The notes below the pieces were generated by a model, which was not told the DNA's origin, did no database searches, and was given only the letters and a program-made list of their open reading frames with translations. Both the position numbers and the translations under genes were made by a program. This document shows positions 34,785-46,696 of a DNA stretch of 64,000 bases, piece after piece (within the stretch, counting starts at the first letter, position 1; each line of letters opens with the position of its first letter). Source of the stretch: Lycorma delicatula. Taxonomy: Eukaryota > Arthropoda > Insecta > Hemiptera > Fulgoridae. Location of the stretch: assembly GCF_047948215.1 (NCBI RefSeq), contig NC_134455.1, positions 344,124,997 through 344,188,996 on the forward strand, written 5' to 3'.

Positions 34785-35045
34785 TCATCTGTCTTGACTG
34801 ATGTCAAATGTTCTCGCTTGCAATTTTGAAGGAGTATTTTTCTTCACATAAGTGACTCTTTGCCTGTCTTTTCGTTCCAAGATCTTCTGGTACACCCTAC
34901 ATCCTTTATAATTTGCAGGATGATCCGAATGGCAGAGCCCAGATATTGCCGGAATAGTATTATTCTTCTTGGCAAAGTCTGCAATTTTATGTCCTCCTGC
35001 ACACTTTACGCATCTGTTTGTGTACCACTTGGAGTACCCGTTCAT
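34785..35045 (-). pseudogene. Jockey-clade Gag zinc-knuckle relic
   Basis: The minus-strand frame reads RCVKCAGGHKIADFAKK and LCHSDHPANYKGCRVYQKI. These match the second and third nucleocapsid knuckles of insect Jockey-type ORF1 (CVKCGG-H..., then C-x2-C...HPANYKGC). Several Cys are lost (ADFAKK instead of a Cys before KK), so it is inactive. The same architecture is seen in the full copy at 57.6-57.8 kb. Confidence 0.7.
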
Positions 35046-36169
35046 CTTTCCTTGTAAACTTGTGGCCTCTTAGGCCTTACTCTCTAACCAAGTCAATAAT
35101 TTTCATATAGACATCTACAGTCAGATTTGTATACAAACGTCCCAAATAAATCATACAGTTCTAATACGTTTGTTATTCCGTAAAGGATTATTAGCGGGGG
35201 TCTAGAAGATTTTGTATTTCGGTTTGTTGGCTATTCTCCATCATTGGAAAGTGCTCAGACTTGATTCGATAGAGGCAATTTATTCATAGTTAGAGGATGA
35301 GATACTTTCGGTTTGCATAAAACTGGTATAGTCTGCCTTGGGAAGGAATTCGTCCTTGATATCCTCACTTCAACCGAGGTGTCACTAATGTCATCGACGA
35401 CGTCACTGATGTTGTATACAATGTTGTCTCTTACAAGCTTGAGCCGCGAAAATTTTCTAGGTCCTATCCGAACATATCAAAGATCTTCTTTTTCTGCTTC
35501 ACTGAACACTTGTACGCGAATTTATAAATGTATCGTTGTTTGTATACGAATCATCTGACAGCTGATCTGCAAAAGCTTCTAAACAGAACAGTTCTAGGTT
35601 AACTACTTTTTAATAGCTTTTAATTAACTACTTTAAAAAAAATAAATTAACTACTTTTAAAAATAAATGCTTATTTTAAATTTAAATCCATCTCGCAAGT
35701 TAACCGCATTTAAAGCGTTAAAATCTTAACTTTTTGATAGACTAGTTTTTTAAAATAAGCCTTTTATTTCTTTAAACAAATTAGCCAAAACTTTGCATCC
35801 CTTCGTAGAAAATTACAGATTTTTATATTTTGAATGATCGTTGTATCTTTGTATTTTTAAAAAAAAATTTTAAAGTTCTTTTTAAATTTATTATCACTTA
35901 TAAGGGATTATTTTCTTAAACATTAATTTTACCCGAACGCTTCCCGTTGAGAAGTGAAAATCGAAAAGATGTTTTTAAATTTAGACCGTTTTTATTTAAA
36001 ATCAATTTTAGTAAAATTTAAAAGTTAAAATATAGCACGGATAATTTCTCTGGCTTTCACCTTGGTGGGTATATTATTAGTCAGAATTACCGGACCTGGG
36101 TTTCTGAAAACCAGCTTATTTTCTTTGAATACCCCCTTCCTCCTACAATTATAGACGTACAGTGTGCGG
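35046..36169. other. Spacer; left part may be further Gag relic
   Basis: 35200-35560 has GC content closer to the preceding Gag relic, but no text can be read. The rest is AT-rich with nothing recognised. Confidence 0.4.
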
Positions 36170-36650
36170 TTTTCATGCGACAAATAATAGCCCCATTTCT
36201 TTTTGAAAAAAGTGTGGAGCTACCGAATACCAAGAAATTACCCAACAGTCCATAGCCTTACTACAATAGAATAAGCGTGATTGCTGGTTGCAACAGGACA
36301 GTGCCACTTGCCATACAGCTCGCTCTACTTTGTAAATGGTACAGGAGGTTTTCCGTGGAAGATTCATTTGTAAAGGATTTTGGCCACCAAGATCGCCTGA
36401 TCTGACTAGTTCAGACTAACTTCTATGGGGTTAATTAAAAGAAATTATTTACAGGAGCTATCAACACACCCTGCAGGAATTGAAGACAAACGTTACCAAT
36501 GTCATTCAGGAAACAGGCAGGGTATACCTAACATGAGTAATCGAGAACACGGTTAAACGCAACGACAAGTGCACAGAAGCGGATGGTGGATGGACATCAA
36601 TTTCAACATCTTCTGTAATTATTATGTAAGTGTTTCCAAAATAAACTAAG
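36170..36650 (+). pseudogene. Tc1/mariner-superfamily transposase C-terminal relic
   Basis: The plus strand reads QQDSATCHTARSTL (36292, second catalytic Asp region), VFRGRFICKGFWPPRSPDLT with SSD (third acidic residue kept), LLWG, then LQELKTNVTNVIQETGRVYL (36470) and a degenerate KRNDKCTEADGGW end. Stops interrupt it. The text is clearly distinct from the 8.4-9.3 kb relic, so it is a different subfamily. Confidence 0.7.
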
Positions 36651-37420
36651 TTATGGGGCCTCCTTCAAGTTCAACACTCTGCATATAATGCATAGATTGG
36701 GCCACATCAAGAGTCCCATTTAGGATTTATTGACATGCGTAAGGCCTATAATAATGTTTCTCTATTGAAGATAGAGAAACATCTAAGATCAGCGAAAAAT
36801 ATGTACAAGCAGCGGAAAGATTTACAAATGATACGTACTCGGTTCATAAAGACTGGAATGTCGTACTCATCAGAGCTTACTACAAGTAAAGTTTTAAGTT
36901 TATCATAAAAAACATAATTGGAATTATGGAAATTATTATGATGGGTTAAGAATAAGGAAATGGTTGTTTTGATGCGACATTAAACATATTCGTAAACTAA
37001 TTAGTAATGACAAGTTTAAGTATGATGCGATTTCAGAGATGGCCTGAAGAAATTTCAGAGAAAGCCTGAGAAATTTCACATAATAGGATGGGCCAGTATA
37101 TTAAATTTACATGGAAGTGTAAGGTACATGTAGGAGAAAAGGTGTTGAACTGGAAACCATACAAGCGAAGTCAGATTGATGCCCAAATTTGGAGGAACTT
37201 ATAAGAGAGAAAGAGTGCCATTATTTAACAACATTTTCTGCATTATATATAGTATAACTTTAAAAAAAAGTTTCTGAATAAAAATACATAATTTAATGAC
37301 CCCATTGTTGAGATATAAAAATATTAATAACCGTTGTTAAACAACGAAATGTTTTTATTTTAAATTACACAGTTCTACCGTAAAGATAAAAAAAATTTCA
37401 CACATTTCATAAGTACAAAA
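36651..37420. other. Spacer / upstream flank of the 37.4-kb gene
   Basis: AT-rich. TTTTATTTTAAATTACACAG ending near 37370 could be a 3' splice site for a 5' UTR exon just upstream of the start codon. No TATA or initiator can be assigned. Confidence 0.35.
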
Positions 37421-37573
37421 ATGCCTGGAAATCAAGAAACACTAATCAACATACACAAAAACGTTCAAATAAAACAGAAAAGATGGGCTTCACGAACATC
37501 TCATTTAATAAATCAGTTGTACAAACTACGTAAGTAAAATCAAATTATCAAATTAACGAAACAAAAAAAAAAA

Positions 37574-37621
<48 letters not shown>

Positions 37622-40600
37622 AATTTAGTGCATTTCCAAGAATATCTACATTTTAATCATGTTTAAAGAATCCATTAGCTACATATCGTATTTGTATAAT
37701 ATTATACCGTTGAGAAAAAAAATAATTATTCATATTTTCTACGGTATATTTTCCTGTTATTTTTATCCCTAAATTGACAATTTTGAAATAGATATTGCAT
37801 CGCACAACTATGATTTGATAGAGTTACGGATACAGTATTTATAAAATCGAAATTAGCTAATACGAGGGATGTAACATATAGTCGATCATAAATCGCAAAT
37901 GAAAATTGTGAAACGAATCATACATGTTATAAAAGTACATTTTATTTGCTATAAAAACTTACATTTACCTCTCATGTAGTCACCATTTACAGAAAACATT
38001 TCACGCAACGGTGAACCAGTTTTTTCATTCGGCGATGAAGAATTCTGACAATCTTTCCTACATCCACTATCTCGCTGCAGTTTTCAGTTCATCACTCGTG
38101 ATGAAATGAGTATCCTTAATGCATCTCTTTAATTATTTGTAGAAATTGAACTGGACTGGAGTAACACCGTACTGGGTCACCGTTTTTCAGGGTGAATGAT
38201 AGTTCAAATTATTTATCCGTTATCATTGAGCACCAAAAAACCACCGATGGTGATCGTAAATACGAGGACTGCCCAGAAACTAATTACGTTTGAAATAAAT
38301 AACCAACCAAATAAAAAAACGAAATTTTATTATATCTATTTGAAAGGGACAATATTAAATTATTTTTCTACATAGTCGCCATTTAAACTGAGGCACTTAT
38401 CGTACAAGTTTCCGCGATACAATTTCACGCAGTAAACTTCTTAAATGAAGCGAGAGTTTCGTAATCGTAATGCGAAGATTTTCACTAATTTTATCGTCGA
38501 TTTCCATCGTCAGGTCATCAATCACAAGGCTAGGCCAACCACTATGCTCATCATTAACATTGGTGCGGCCACTTCTAAACTGAATGCACCACTGCTTCAC
38601 TCCACCTTCACTCATTATTCCATCTTCGTACACCTCACAAAGTTGCCGATGAATTTCAGTTGTTTGAGGTTTTTTGACAGTAAAAACCTAATCGCTGAAT
38701 GCACCTCAAAACTCGCGGGATTTTCTATTGAAGAGCACATTTCAATAATTCACAACGAACAAACTAGAAAATCACAGTTCACGCGCTACGACAGCTTGAT
38801 GCGTACCGAGTGTAGAAACGCCAAGATGGCGGCTCTATCCCCACCCACCACGCTAGACACAAACGTAAGTTTCTTTCTGGGCCGCCCTCGTATATACTCG
38901 TAAACAAATTGAATGTTTATGAAAAATTAATAATTTATTTATGAGTTAAACTTATTTACCGGTAAATTAAACCGGCCAAATTTATAGGTTAAACCAAACA
39001 AAACGTATATGAAACAGATATTTCTATTCTAAAGTGTTTTGGAATAAATTAATTTTTTTTTTATTATTACTATTTTTCCAATATTCGGAAACTTCTGGGG
39101 TTAGCCGGAAATAAATTTACTAAGATACCTTTTATTAGGTTATATTATCTTGCCGGAATAACGCGAATACAATGTTAAATGGTGTTGACTGAATACAAAT
39201 TTGGCATTCAGAAATTCTATTTTTCCTTTATGTAAAATTTTCTTTGATTCTGTTCAAGTATTAATAATTAGTATTTTTTTCATTTTTTTCTACCATTATT
39301 CTTTGATATTTGTTTTTATTTTACAGTTATACAGGCAGATAAAAGGAAAACGGCCAAACTAATGGAAAAGAGACAAAAAGAAAAACGGTTTGACAATATG
39401 ATTTTTCTTGAAAAGTCTTACTGTCAGAGCGTTGCATCAAATGGTAAGTATTTTATTCAAGTTTCTACGTATATTTTTGTTGTAGAAGTCATTTTCTATT
39501 TATGCAACTGCATATTTCTGCTTTCACGAGTACAGCGGGAGTGTTATTCACTCCACTTTATTATTTTTCAATCTGTAATTATTTTATTTATGCGGTTGAT
39601 AATGCAAATGAAGATCGGGTAAATGCTACTGTAATGTTACTATTTTGACTCATCTTGTGTGCATTTTAATAGTTTAAAAAAAATAATAATATATATAAGA
39701 ATTATAAAATTATATATAGATACTCAAGTATTAATCTATGGAAAAAAAATTAATTTTTTATTTTTGGTAATTAATTTTACTAGCCAATATTTATCACTGA
39801 GACATGTTTTAACCACTTGTGTTATATTTTAATAAATATAATGTTTTTGTTCATTCTGTTTCCTTTTTTGTTTTTTTTTAATTAATATATTTTTTTTTCC
39901 AGCTGTTAATATTTTGAATATGTATAAAATACCGTGTTATCCGCATTCCAAATATTACATGTACAGTAAAAAACGACGAGAATTAAAAAATAAACTACAA
40001 GCATTAATAAAACGATCTCAAGATTTAAGAAATTGTAAACATAAATTAGAGAAACAATCACAACTATGCAAGTTTCACCTTACCCTAAAACATTCTGTAA
40101 GTATATTTTATTTTTTTGTTCTTTTCTTATGCAGTCTTACATCATAAGTGGAAACTAGTATATATACCTGGCATAGTATTGGTAAACAGAAAATATTTTA
40201 AAACCGTAAAAACATGGTTTAAATTTATCATTTATTATTCTTTTTTATTTTTTCAAGAAACCTTTGTATATAACCTTATTCGATACATTGAATACATCGA
40301 GACATGGCTTTATTAAATTCTGAGTGTGGTTTTAGAAGTAAATTTATCCATATAACTTCATTGCTGCTTGAGCAGTAAAGAATAAATCAATAGTATGTTA
40401 CGATTATATAATTACCTTTTTTCATGTATTTATTTTTTGGAGTTTACATTGTGTAAAATAAATAATGGTTGGTTACCGTAAATGAAATTTAAAAAAATTG
40501 AATTTTATTTTGGTATTTAATTTATAAAGATAACGATTTCGTGGTAAAATTAAAAAGGATTCGTGATATAAAAGAAGAAAATTCTTGAAAATATTTATGT

Positions 40601-43183
40601 AGATTGTAATGTTTACGGCAGTGAGACAGGCATAACAGGAAAAAGATTTAGGAGAAAATGAAACATTTGTTAAACGTTTATTGTTAAAGAAGGATATAGA
40701 AAATCAAATGAGGCCATCACCCACAAATTCACTCAACATCATCTAAATGAAAAATCTTTGCCGATATCATATGAATTTTCCATCAACGTCACCAACTAAT
40801 TCTATGCAAATGAATACGCTGTAAAAAGTAAATAACATCCCGACCGGGTTTACTTGGGATAAGAAAAATTGAAATATTTCCGATTGGTTTTTTTGAATGT
40901 AAATTACCGAAAATCACTAAAATATATTTGATATTCTACTGTACAAATAAAACTTCACTCTGTTGATCATATAAACTTATAGTTTAATGAACACCAGTAG
41001 TATCCTAGGAAAAAACCTAAATGGGATTGCAACCCATCTCCGGGATCAGATTTTGTGTTTATAAAAGATGATCTTTTATAAATAATCTGTTTTTAAATTA
41101 TTAGAAGTAGATATGTGGGATTAATAGAAGTTTACAGTTGGACATCCTGACACCCAAGACCAGGCAGGAAGTCGGCGTATCCTGATGACGCTCTAGGGAG
41201 ATTCCGGTGGGATGTTTCTACAGGGGCTTATCAGGGAGGGGGGCTATTGCCACGACACCCTAAGATGACCGAGAAATGCTTGATTGCCGGACTGGTTGCG
41301 TTAGGGGTGTTTAAATCACAGAGAAAAAAAAGACCAAGGAGAAAATATTCCCCTCTTTGCTGAGTTAGGGCGTTAGCTTCAGCATCAGACTTTATGAAGA
41401 TTCTTCAATTACGTTGTAATATTCTACTACTATTAGTAAAATCAAGGAAAACCTCTTGGCTCTTCTAAGTTTCTTTAAATTTTTTTCTGGTGATTGTAAT
41501 TATACATTGGTGCTTTATAGTAAAGCAATTATTAAATATTTTTAAGAATGATGAATTTGTTTACACTAAAATGAGATTATGGCAAATTATTTCCTTAATT
41601 AACGTCTAATAAGCCGTATATCTAACATATTCGATTTATTACTAAACACATAATGTTTAAGTTTATTTTAAAGAAAGGATCAGTAACTATCAAGGGCATT
41701 CTAAAGGTTCAGGGCCCGACAGAAAAACAAGATTTTAAAAACATGTTCAATAGTTTTATTTTTACACGCAGTCACCTTGAATTCCATTTCACAATTCTCA
41801 TTTAGACCGATGACTTTTGATATTTTTAATACCTTCAATATTAGCATTATATTTTTCCAACTCTGGAGTAAAATAAAATAAAAATGGGCGATTAGTTTCT
41901 GTAGACTTAATTCATACATTTTACTCAGAAGTAATTCTCTACAAGTTTAGTTAAAAAATGTTATTTATTTATCACCCGTTTTAACAAAGTTATTTTACGC
42001 CAAACATAAAATAGTGTTTGCCGACACCAACCTTTTAATTTTTACCCCAGATTTTTTGAAAACTGCTAAAAATAAAATTCCGAAACCTATTTCGAAAAGG
42101 ATCCGTTTACGAACCTCTGTTTATAGGAACTGTCTAATTTATTTTCAACACTAGAACATATCCTCAAAGTTTGTATATTCTTTATGAATCATACCGTATA
42201 TATAGTTTTTTTTAATATTGTTATTATAGTAATACGTGCATATCCAATATATTTTAAGGTCTATCATATTCCTTTCATTCAGCAGGTATTGGTGATCTAT
42301 TTTTCATACGGGCACCAACTATACTGAACAATATAATTATACTTACTCAAAAAATGTCACTACTATACAGTATGCATTTCAAGAAATTGTGATATAATCT
42401 TAGATTTAATAATTGAATTTAATTCAAAAGGCAATGGAATTGTGTAGAAGTCAATGGCATTATTATACCTTTGGCAACTGGATTTAACACTGATGACATG
42501 TTTATTATACAGAAGTATAACTTGTTTTTTTTAGAAATTTAATGTATCATTTTTTCCGTTTTCAGGCACCAACATTAATAAAAAATAGAACTTCTAAATC
42601 AACTGTAATCCTTTTTTCTAAGGATACCACGTCTTCAGTTTTACAAATTAAACAGTCACAGGAGATTACAGCACATCGTAGTTCATCGATGATGTCTCAA
42701 CAGGAGGTCATGAAGAGGCAGGAGTCATCGATAATAACCATGACACAACTTTTCCCGTGTTCGGTAATGGGGGTGTTACAAGAGTATATATGTTTTCCAT
42801 ATGAACAAATGACTAAAGAAATTTTGATATCGGAGTTCTCTACACCAATACCACCACTACCACTACCACCACAACCACCAGAAAGGCCAAGCATTTTACC
42901 ACCCAAGCCTCCAATACGACAAAGACCAAACATTTTACCATACAAACCACCAAAACCACCACCCCCACCACCAACAGCACCACCACTGCCACCACAAAGA
43001 CCAAGCATTTCAGCCCAGAAACCAGTACCAATACCACTACCAAGAACTAGATATGTGTATAACAAACACGAAAACATCAATCACCAAATCAACCACTACC
43101 ATAACCACTACCATCACTACCATTATCATTACTATTTCGATAAAAATGGGCAACAAGAAAATTTACGGAGTCAGGTAGTGTAA
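37421..43183 (+). CDS. Four-exon host gene: 345-aa basic, proline-rich, His/Tyr-rich protein
   Basis: Coding exons: 37421-37529, 39327-39443, 39903-40096, 42566-43183. All introns are GT-AG with GTAAGT donors and T-rich acceptors, and the phases fit at every joint (1, 1, 0), giving 1038 nt with no internal stop. The ATG at 37421 has A at -3. Exon 1 (MPGNQETLINIHKNVQ...) and exons 2-3 encode a Lys/Arg-rich, probably helical region; residues about 97-130 (SKKRRELKNKLQALIKRSQD and on) could form a coiled coil. Residues 141-232 are Ser/Thr/Gln-rich. Residues about 233-300 are a proline-rich segment with repeated PPKPP, PPPPPP and RPSI blocks, possible ligands for SH3, WW or profilin-type domains. 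Residues about 312-331 are a His/Tyr/Asn run. No signal peptide, membrane segment or known domain is seen; I do not recognise the family. Intron 1 holds an (AT)n run and a deleted mariner. Confidence 0.7.
37579..37618. repeat. (AT)n microsatellite in intron 1
   Basis: About 20 AT units directly after a short poly(A). Confidence 0.9.
38263..38890 (-). mobile_element. Internally deleted mariner with both terminal repeats
   Basis: The ends are inverted repeats (CGAGGACTGCCCAGAAAC at 38263; TTTCTGGGCCGCCCTCG to 38890) and both borders are flanked by TA (38261-38262, 38891-38892), the mariner target duplication. On the minus strand the N-terminal transposase region is readable with one frameshift: EIHRQLCEVYEDGIMSEGGV, KQWCIQFRSGRTNVNDEHSG, DDLTMEIDDKISENLRITIT. 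It then jumps to the C-terminal end YDKCLSLNGDYVEK. The catalytic domain between is missing, so this 628-bp copy is a non-autonomous deletion derivative. It sits in intron 1 of the 37.4-kb gene, in the opposite orientation. Confidence 0.85.
40097..42565 (+). other. Intron 3 of the 37.4-kb gene
   Basis: 2.47-kb AT-rich intron. A GC-rich patch at about 41140-41340 (CCTGACACCCAAGACCAGGC; CAGGGGCTTATCAGGGAGGG) looks like a transposon remnant but is not readable. Another plausible 3' splice site (TTCCTTTCATTCAG, near 42283) opens only a short frame. Confidence 0.5.
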
Positions 43184-43354
43184 GGCGAGGTAACATCAGC
43201 TGGAGTCAGACTAGGTATGTTCAGGTGAGGTAGAATCAGGCGGGGTAGAGGCAGGCGGGGTCATCGAACACGAAGTAATTCTGCTGATCAAAGAATAAAA
43301 CAAAATAAAATACAAAAATTACTTTTCATAATTTTAACGGCGAATAATAACATA
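43184..43354. other. 3' flank with degenerate short repeats
   Basis: Variants of TCAGGCGGGGTAGAGGCAGG recur at 43165-43265. A possible polyadenylation region (AATAAAACAAAATAAAAT) follows at 43295-43312. Confidence 0.45.
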
Positions 43355-43720
43355 GACTCCCTCTATGAATCATGGAACCTTGCCGTTGATGAGGGAGCTT
43401 GAGTGCTCAGTGATACAGAGTAGCTGGACCGAAAGTGCAACCATATCGGAGACGTATCAGACTAAGGAGGTTATCAAACTAGACTAAGGAATAATTTCTG
43501 AAAGATGGCAGCAGCTCATTCAGTAGTGGTTAAGGACGTAGGTCAGGACTACTTAAACGGTCATATCAACATCACTCAGTCCTCTGAGTACTGCGCAGCT
43601 GAAAGCAATGGAAAACTACAGCTGATTTTTTTCAAAGAAAATGTAGCTCTCTGTATTTTCATATAGCAATGATGGAGGCGCCTTCCTTAAACGAAATATT
43701 GGTGTTTCATCAAAAAAAAA
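43355..43720 (+). repeat. Dispersed repeat of retroelement 5'-region type
   Basis: CTATGAATCATGGAACCTTG, then GGTGCAACC-like, GGCAGCAGCTCATTCAGTAG and GCTGAAAGCAATGGAAAACT in order. I recall this phrase order as common repetitive DNA of insect non-LTR elements (5' region), here diverged. No coding frame. Confidence 0.5.
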
Positions 43721-44980
43721 AAAATTTAAATACCATTATTTTTAATTTTGTTTTTTCAAGACAACCGTATCTGGTATTATTTTAGACGGTATGGAAACTT
43801 CTTTCTCAAAATTTAGTATAATTTTTATGATAAATAACATTTGGTCAAGGGAAGGTTCAACGGATCCAAACTTTTTACTAAAATATTGAATTTTATCACA
43901 ATTATATTTTAATACTTCATAATTTTTTAAATAAAAACTGTTTTTTTCAAGAGACAATCAGCCAAAATTGTTATACTGAATATTTTGATCTTTTTCACAA
44001 TTGTATTCTAAATATTGTACAATTAATTAATATTTAAAAACATTTTGAAATAAAAAGCTCTCAAGCTAAAAAATTTATGAAAACTTTCCCAGCGTTTTTT
44101 TTTATTTCTAGATTATTTTCGTGATTGTTTATGTAATTTAATAGGAATATCTTTATTTTTATTATTTATTCTGTGAAGTGTGTCATTGATCATGCTCTTA
44201 GTGTTGAATTCCTTCCACGTGTTCTTCAGATGGTATGGGTATGATAAATTGTCTGTAGATCATTCTTCTAAAAGCATATTTTAGAAGAAGGATGTATGAA
44301 AGAAGCCTGTACGAAAAAAATCAGTCAGGAAGAAACGCAACACTGGGAAATGTGCACCTTGATAAAAATATAAAAAAGAGAATACAGGAAAACGAACAAA
44401 AAAACTGCTAACAAGACTGAGATGAGGCTTTCTGGACTGCGTAACAAATATTTATTTTATGCCCTACCTTCCAATTAATTTTTCTTTAATTTTCTAACAA
44501 CAAAATATATGCATATACTTTAAATATCAGAATTAGAGTTACAAATTTATTCTTTTGTCATTGTATTTTACTAAAATATTTTATTTGTAATATTTTATTA
44601 TTTTAGATAAACATTTTTTCCCGGTTCAACGAGTACATATATAAGTCCAACTGGTGATTGGGTGTGGATTATGGATCATGAACGATTACGTTTAAATAAA
44701 AATACCCTAGGATAAAAAACAAAAACTTAAAATGATATTTTTCATCAAAAAATTTCATTAAAAATAAGCGGTACAGTGGAAAAATTTGTTTTTTGTATGT
44801 CGAAAATTGGCGAACAATAGGGGTTGCTATTATAAAAAAAAATACCTAACATTGGCAGCCATTTTACAAAAATGGAAATCAATTTTAAAATGGCAATGCC
44901 TTAATTTTAATATTCGAGATAAAACAAATTAATTAATTAATTTGCAGTTAAGCTCTAATAATTAATTATTTAGTTACTTA
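43721..44980. other. AT-rich spacer with one exon-like scrap
   Basis: After TTTATTATTTTAG (44608) a plus-strand frame from 44613 to TAA 44713-44715 reads FFPGSTSTYISPTGDWVWIM with DHERLRLNKNTLG, but it is out of frame with the splice site unless one base is missing. Otherwise nothing recognised. Confidence 0.35.
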
Positions 44981-45905
44981 CGCGTCGGTTTCTACCGAAG
45001 CAGCCCTAGTGTTAGCAGGCATCATTCCCCCTCTCACCATGATTGCGCGAAAGAGGAAGAGAGTGGAGGAAGGGGAAGGCTGGGTAGTGGCGCATATACG
45101 GCTGTTCCAGGAGTAGCAGGAACGGTGGGACCAATCGACGACTGGAAGATGGACCCACCAATTAATAACAGAGGTCGAACCATGGGTCAACCGCAAGTTC
45201 GGGGACTTGAACTACTGGTTGACCCAACTACTGACGGGCCATAGCATGTTCCGAACTTACCTCCATGGTAGAAGAAGAGCAGATGACGAACTATGTCGAT
45301 ACTGCGGAAAGACCGATACCCCAGAGCATGTCATGTTCGAATGTAGGCACTGGGAAGGTGAACGGCGCAGATGCGTCAATGTCACCGGACCTATAACAAC
45401 TGACACGATAATACAGGTGATGTTAAGTAGCAGAGATAAATTTAACACTGTGGTGAGATACGCAACACATGTATTCACAATCAAAAGCAGAGAGGACGGA
45501 ATGACAAGAGACGAGGGATAACCTCCACAAAACAGCGTCAATGTGTAACATGCACTACTGGTGGTTAGGAAGACACAAGACGTAAACTAAACAGAGAGCG
45601 AAGAGGTGAAGGACAGCCCTCTGCAGAGCCATCACTCGTCTGCACCTGAGCGGATTGGTGCTGGTGATGAAGCACGAGGACTCTTGACCACCTGAGCTCA
45701 AAAGACACCCCCGAGGTTGTGCTATGCTTGACTGTTGATCCGGCCTCGGGTGGGAAGATACGGTGAAATAGGAGTTTTAGTCGGTAGGGTAGGGGCATAC
45801 ATAGGTTCTGATAACATCTAGCCGAACCAGAAGAGTCCGACACTCTCCCACTTTGTGGAGGGTACGTAAATGGTATTTCTCCGCAACACTGTAAAAATAA
45901 AAAAT
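44981..45905 (+). pseudogene. R1-clade non-LTR element, 5'-truncated 3' end
   Basis: The plus strand reads ASVSTEAALVLAGIIPPLTM, RKRKRVEEGEGWVVAHIRLF, a TAG, QERWDQSTTGRWTHQLITEV, RKFGDLNYWLTQLLTGHSMF and the zinc finger CRYCGKTDTPEHVMFECRHW (C-x2-C-x8-H-x4-C), then DTIIQVMLSSRDKFNTVV to the stop near 45521. The 3' UTR runs to about 45890 (GGGTAGGGGCATACATAGGT, CTCTCCCACTTTGTGGAGGG, GTACGTAAATGG are typical R1-type tails), followed by an A-rich end. 5'-truncated as expected from target-primed reverse transcription. Tail to tail with the next element. Confidence 0.8.
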
Positions 45906-46009
45906 AAATAATGACAAAATAAAAAATGAAAAATATTTTCAACTTATTCAAGTAGAAATAGTATTAATCGGTTATAAAAGTCCTAAAAAATAGTGGCGGC
46001 TCGTAGCTA

Positions 46010-46696
46010 AAATTGGTGGTGGTGCTGCTTCAGAAACTTTTTTTCTGGGCCTTTTCAAGACCATGATCCGGAAAAGAGTTCCTGCCGGGGTTCTGGGAAC
46101 GGTATAACCGGACTTGGTATCCCTCCCTGATGGCTTGAGGCAGGCAAGAAGCAGGACCGAGTTCCAGTTGCTGTTGCGGGGCCCGGGAATGGTATAGCCG
46201 GGCCCGAATACCCCGCCTCTGTGATTTGGGGCAGGCGAATGAGGTGAATTTGGTTAACTGGCATTTCTCCCACCACCACCCCATTCGGTCGCCCTAGAGC
46301 ATAGACCAAATGTTCCGTGCCAAGAACGGCTACTGAGCCTCAAACAGTTTAGCGACCAAAATCCTAAAAGCTCCTAGTGAGCTACCTAACGTGCGTGAGC
46401 GAATCAAGCAGGGCGCCATACAGCACCCGCTGAAGTGTCCCAATCGCTCACTTGTCAAACATAAAACTAGATCGGGGAGGCGCACCCCTTGTACAACTTA
46501 TTACTATGTCGATTAGTTAAAAAGACAGCAATTTTGGCTGCCACGCCTCGGTCGCTGTATGCCAGCTAGTACCTGTCCACCATTTAACAGCGCTTGGAGC
46601 TGATTTGGCTGATGGCCAGCCCTATTACCAAGGTAAATTGGTTTCCAGCAGCAAAGCTTTAGGAGTCTAAATGCAATTACATTTAATCCCTTAAAA
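46010..46696 (-). mobile_element. 3' UTR of the minus-strand R1-clade element
   Basis: GC-rich sequence following the ORF2 stop of the minus-strand element, with inner repeats (CCGGG-TTCTGGGAACGGTATAACCGG and GGCCCGGGAATGGTATAGCC related blocks at 46085 and 46180). Open frames here carry no known protein. The exact 3' end is uncertain. Confidence 0.5.

Noticed and set aside
42697..43080. Minus-strand 127-codon Gly/Val-rich frame
   Set aside because: It is the complement of the CCA-rich proline segment of exon 4; low complexity explains it.
45565..45951. 128-codon minus-strand frame
   Set aside because: Lies in the 3' UTR of the plus-strand R1-type relic, and its end is poly(A)-derived Phe-rich sequence.
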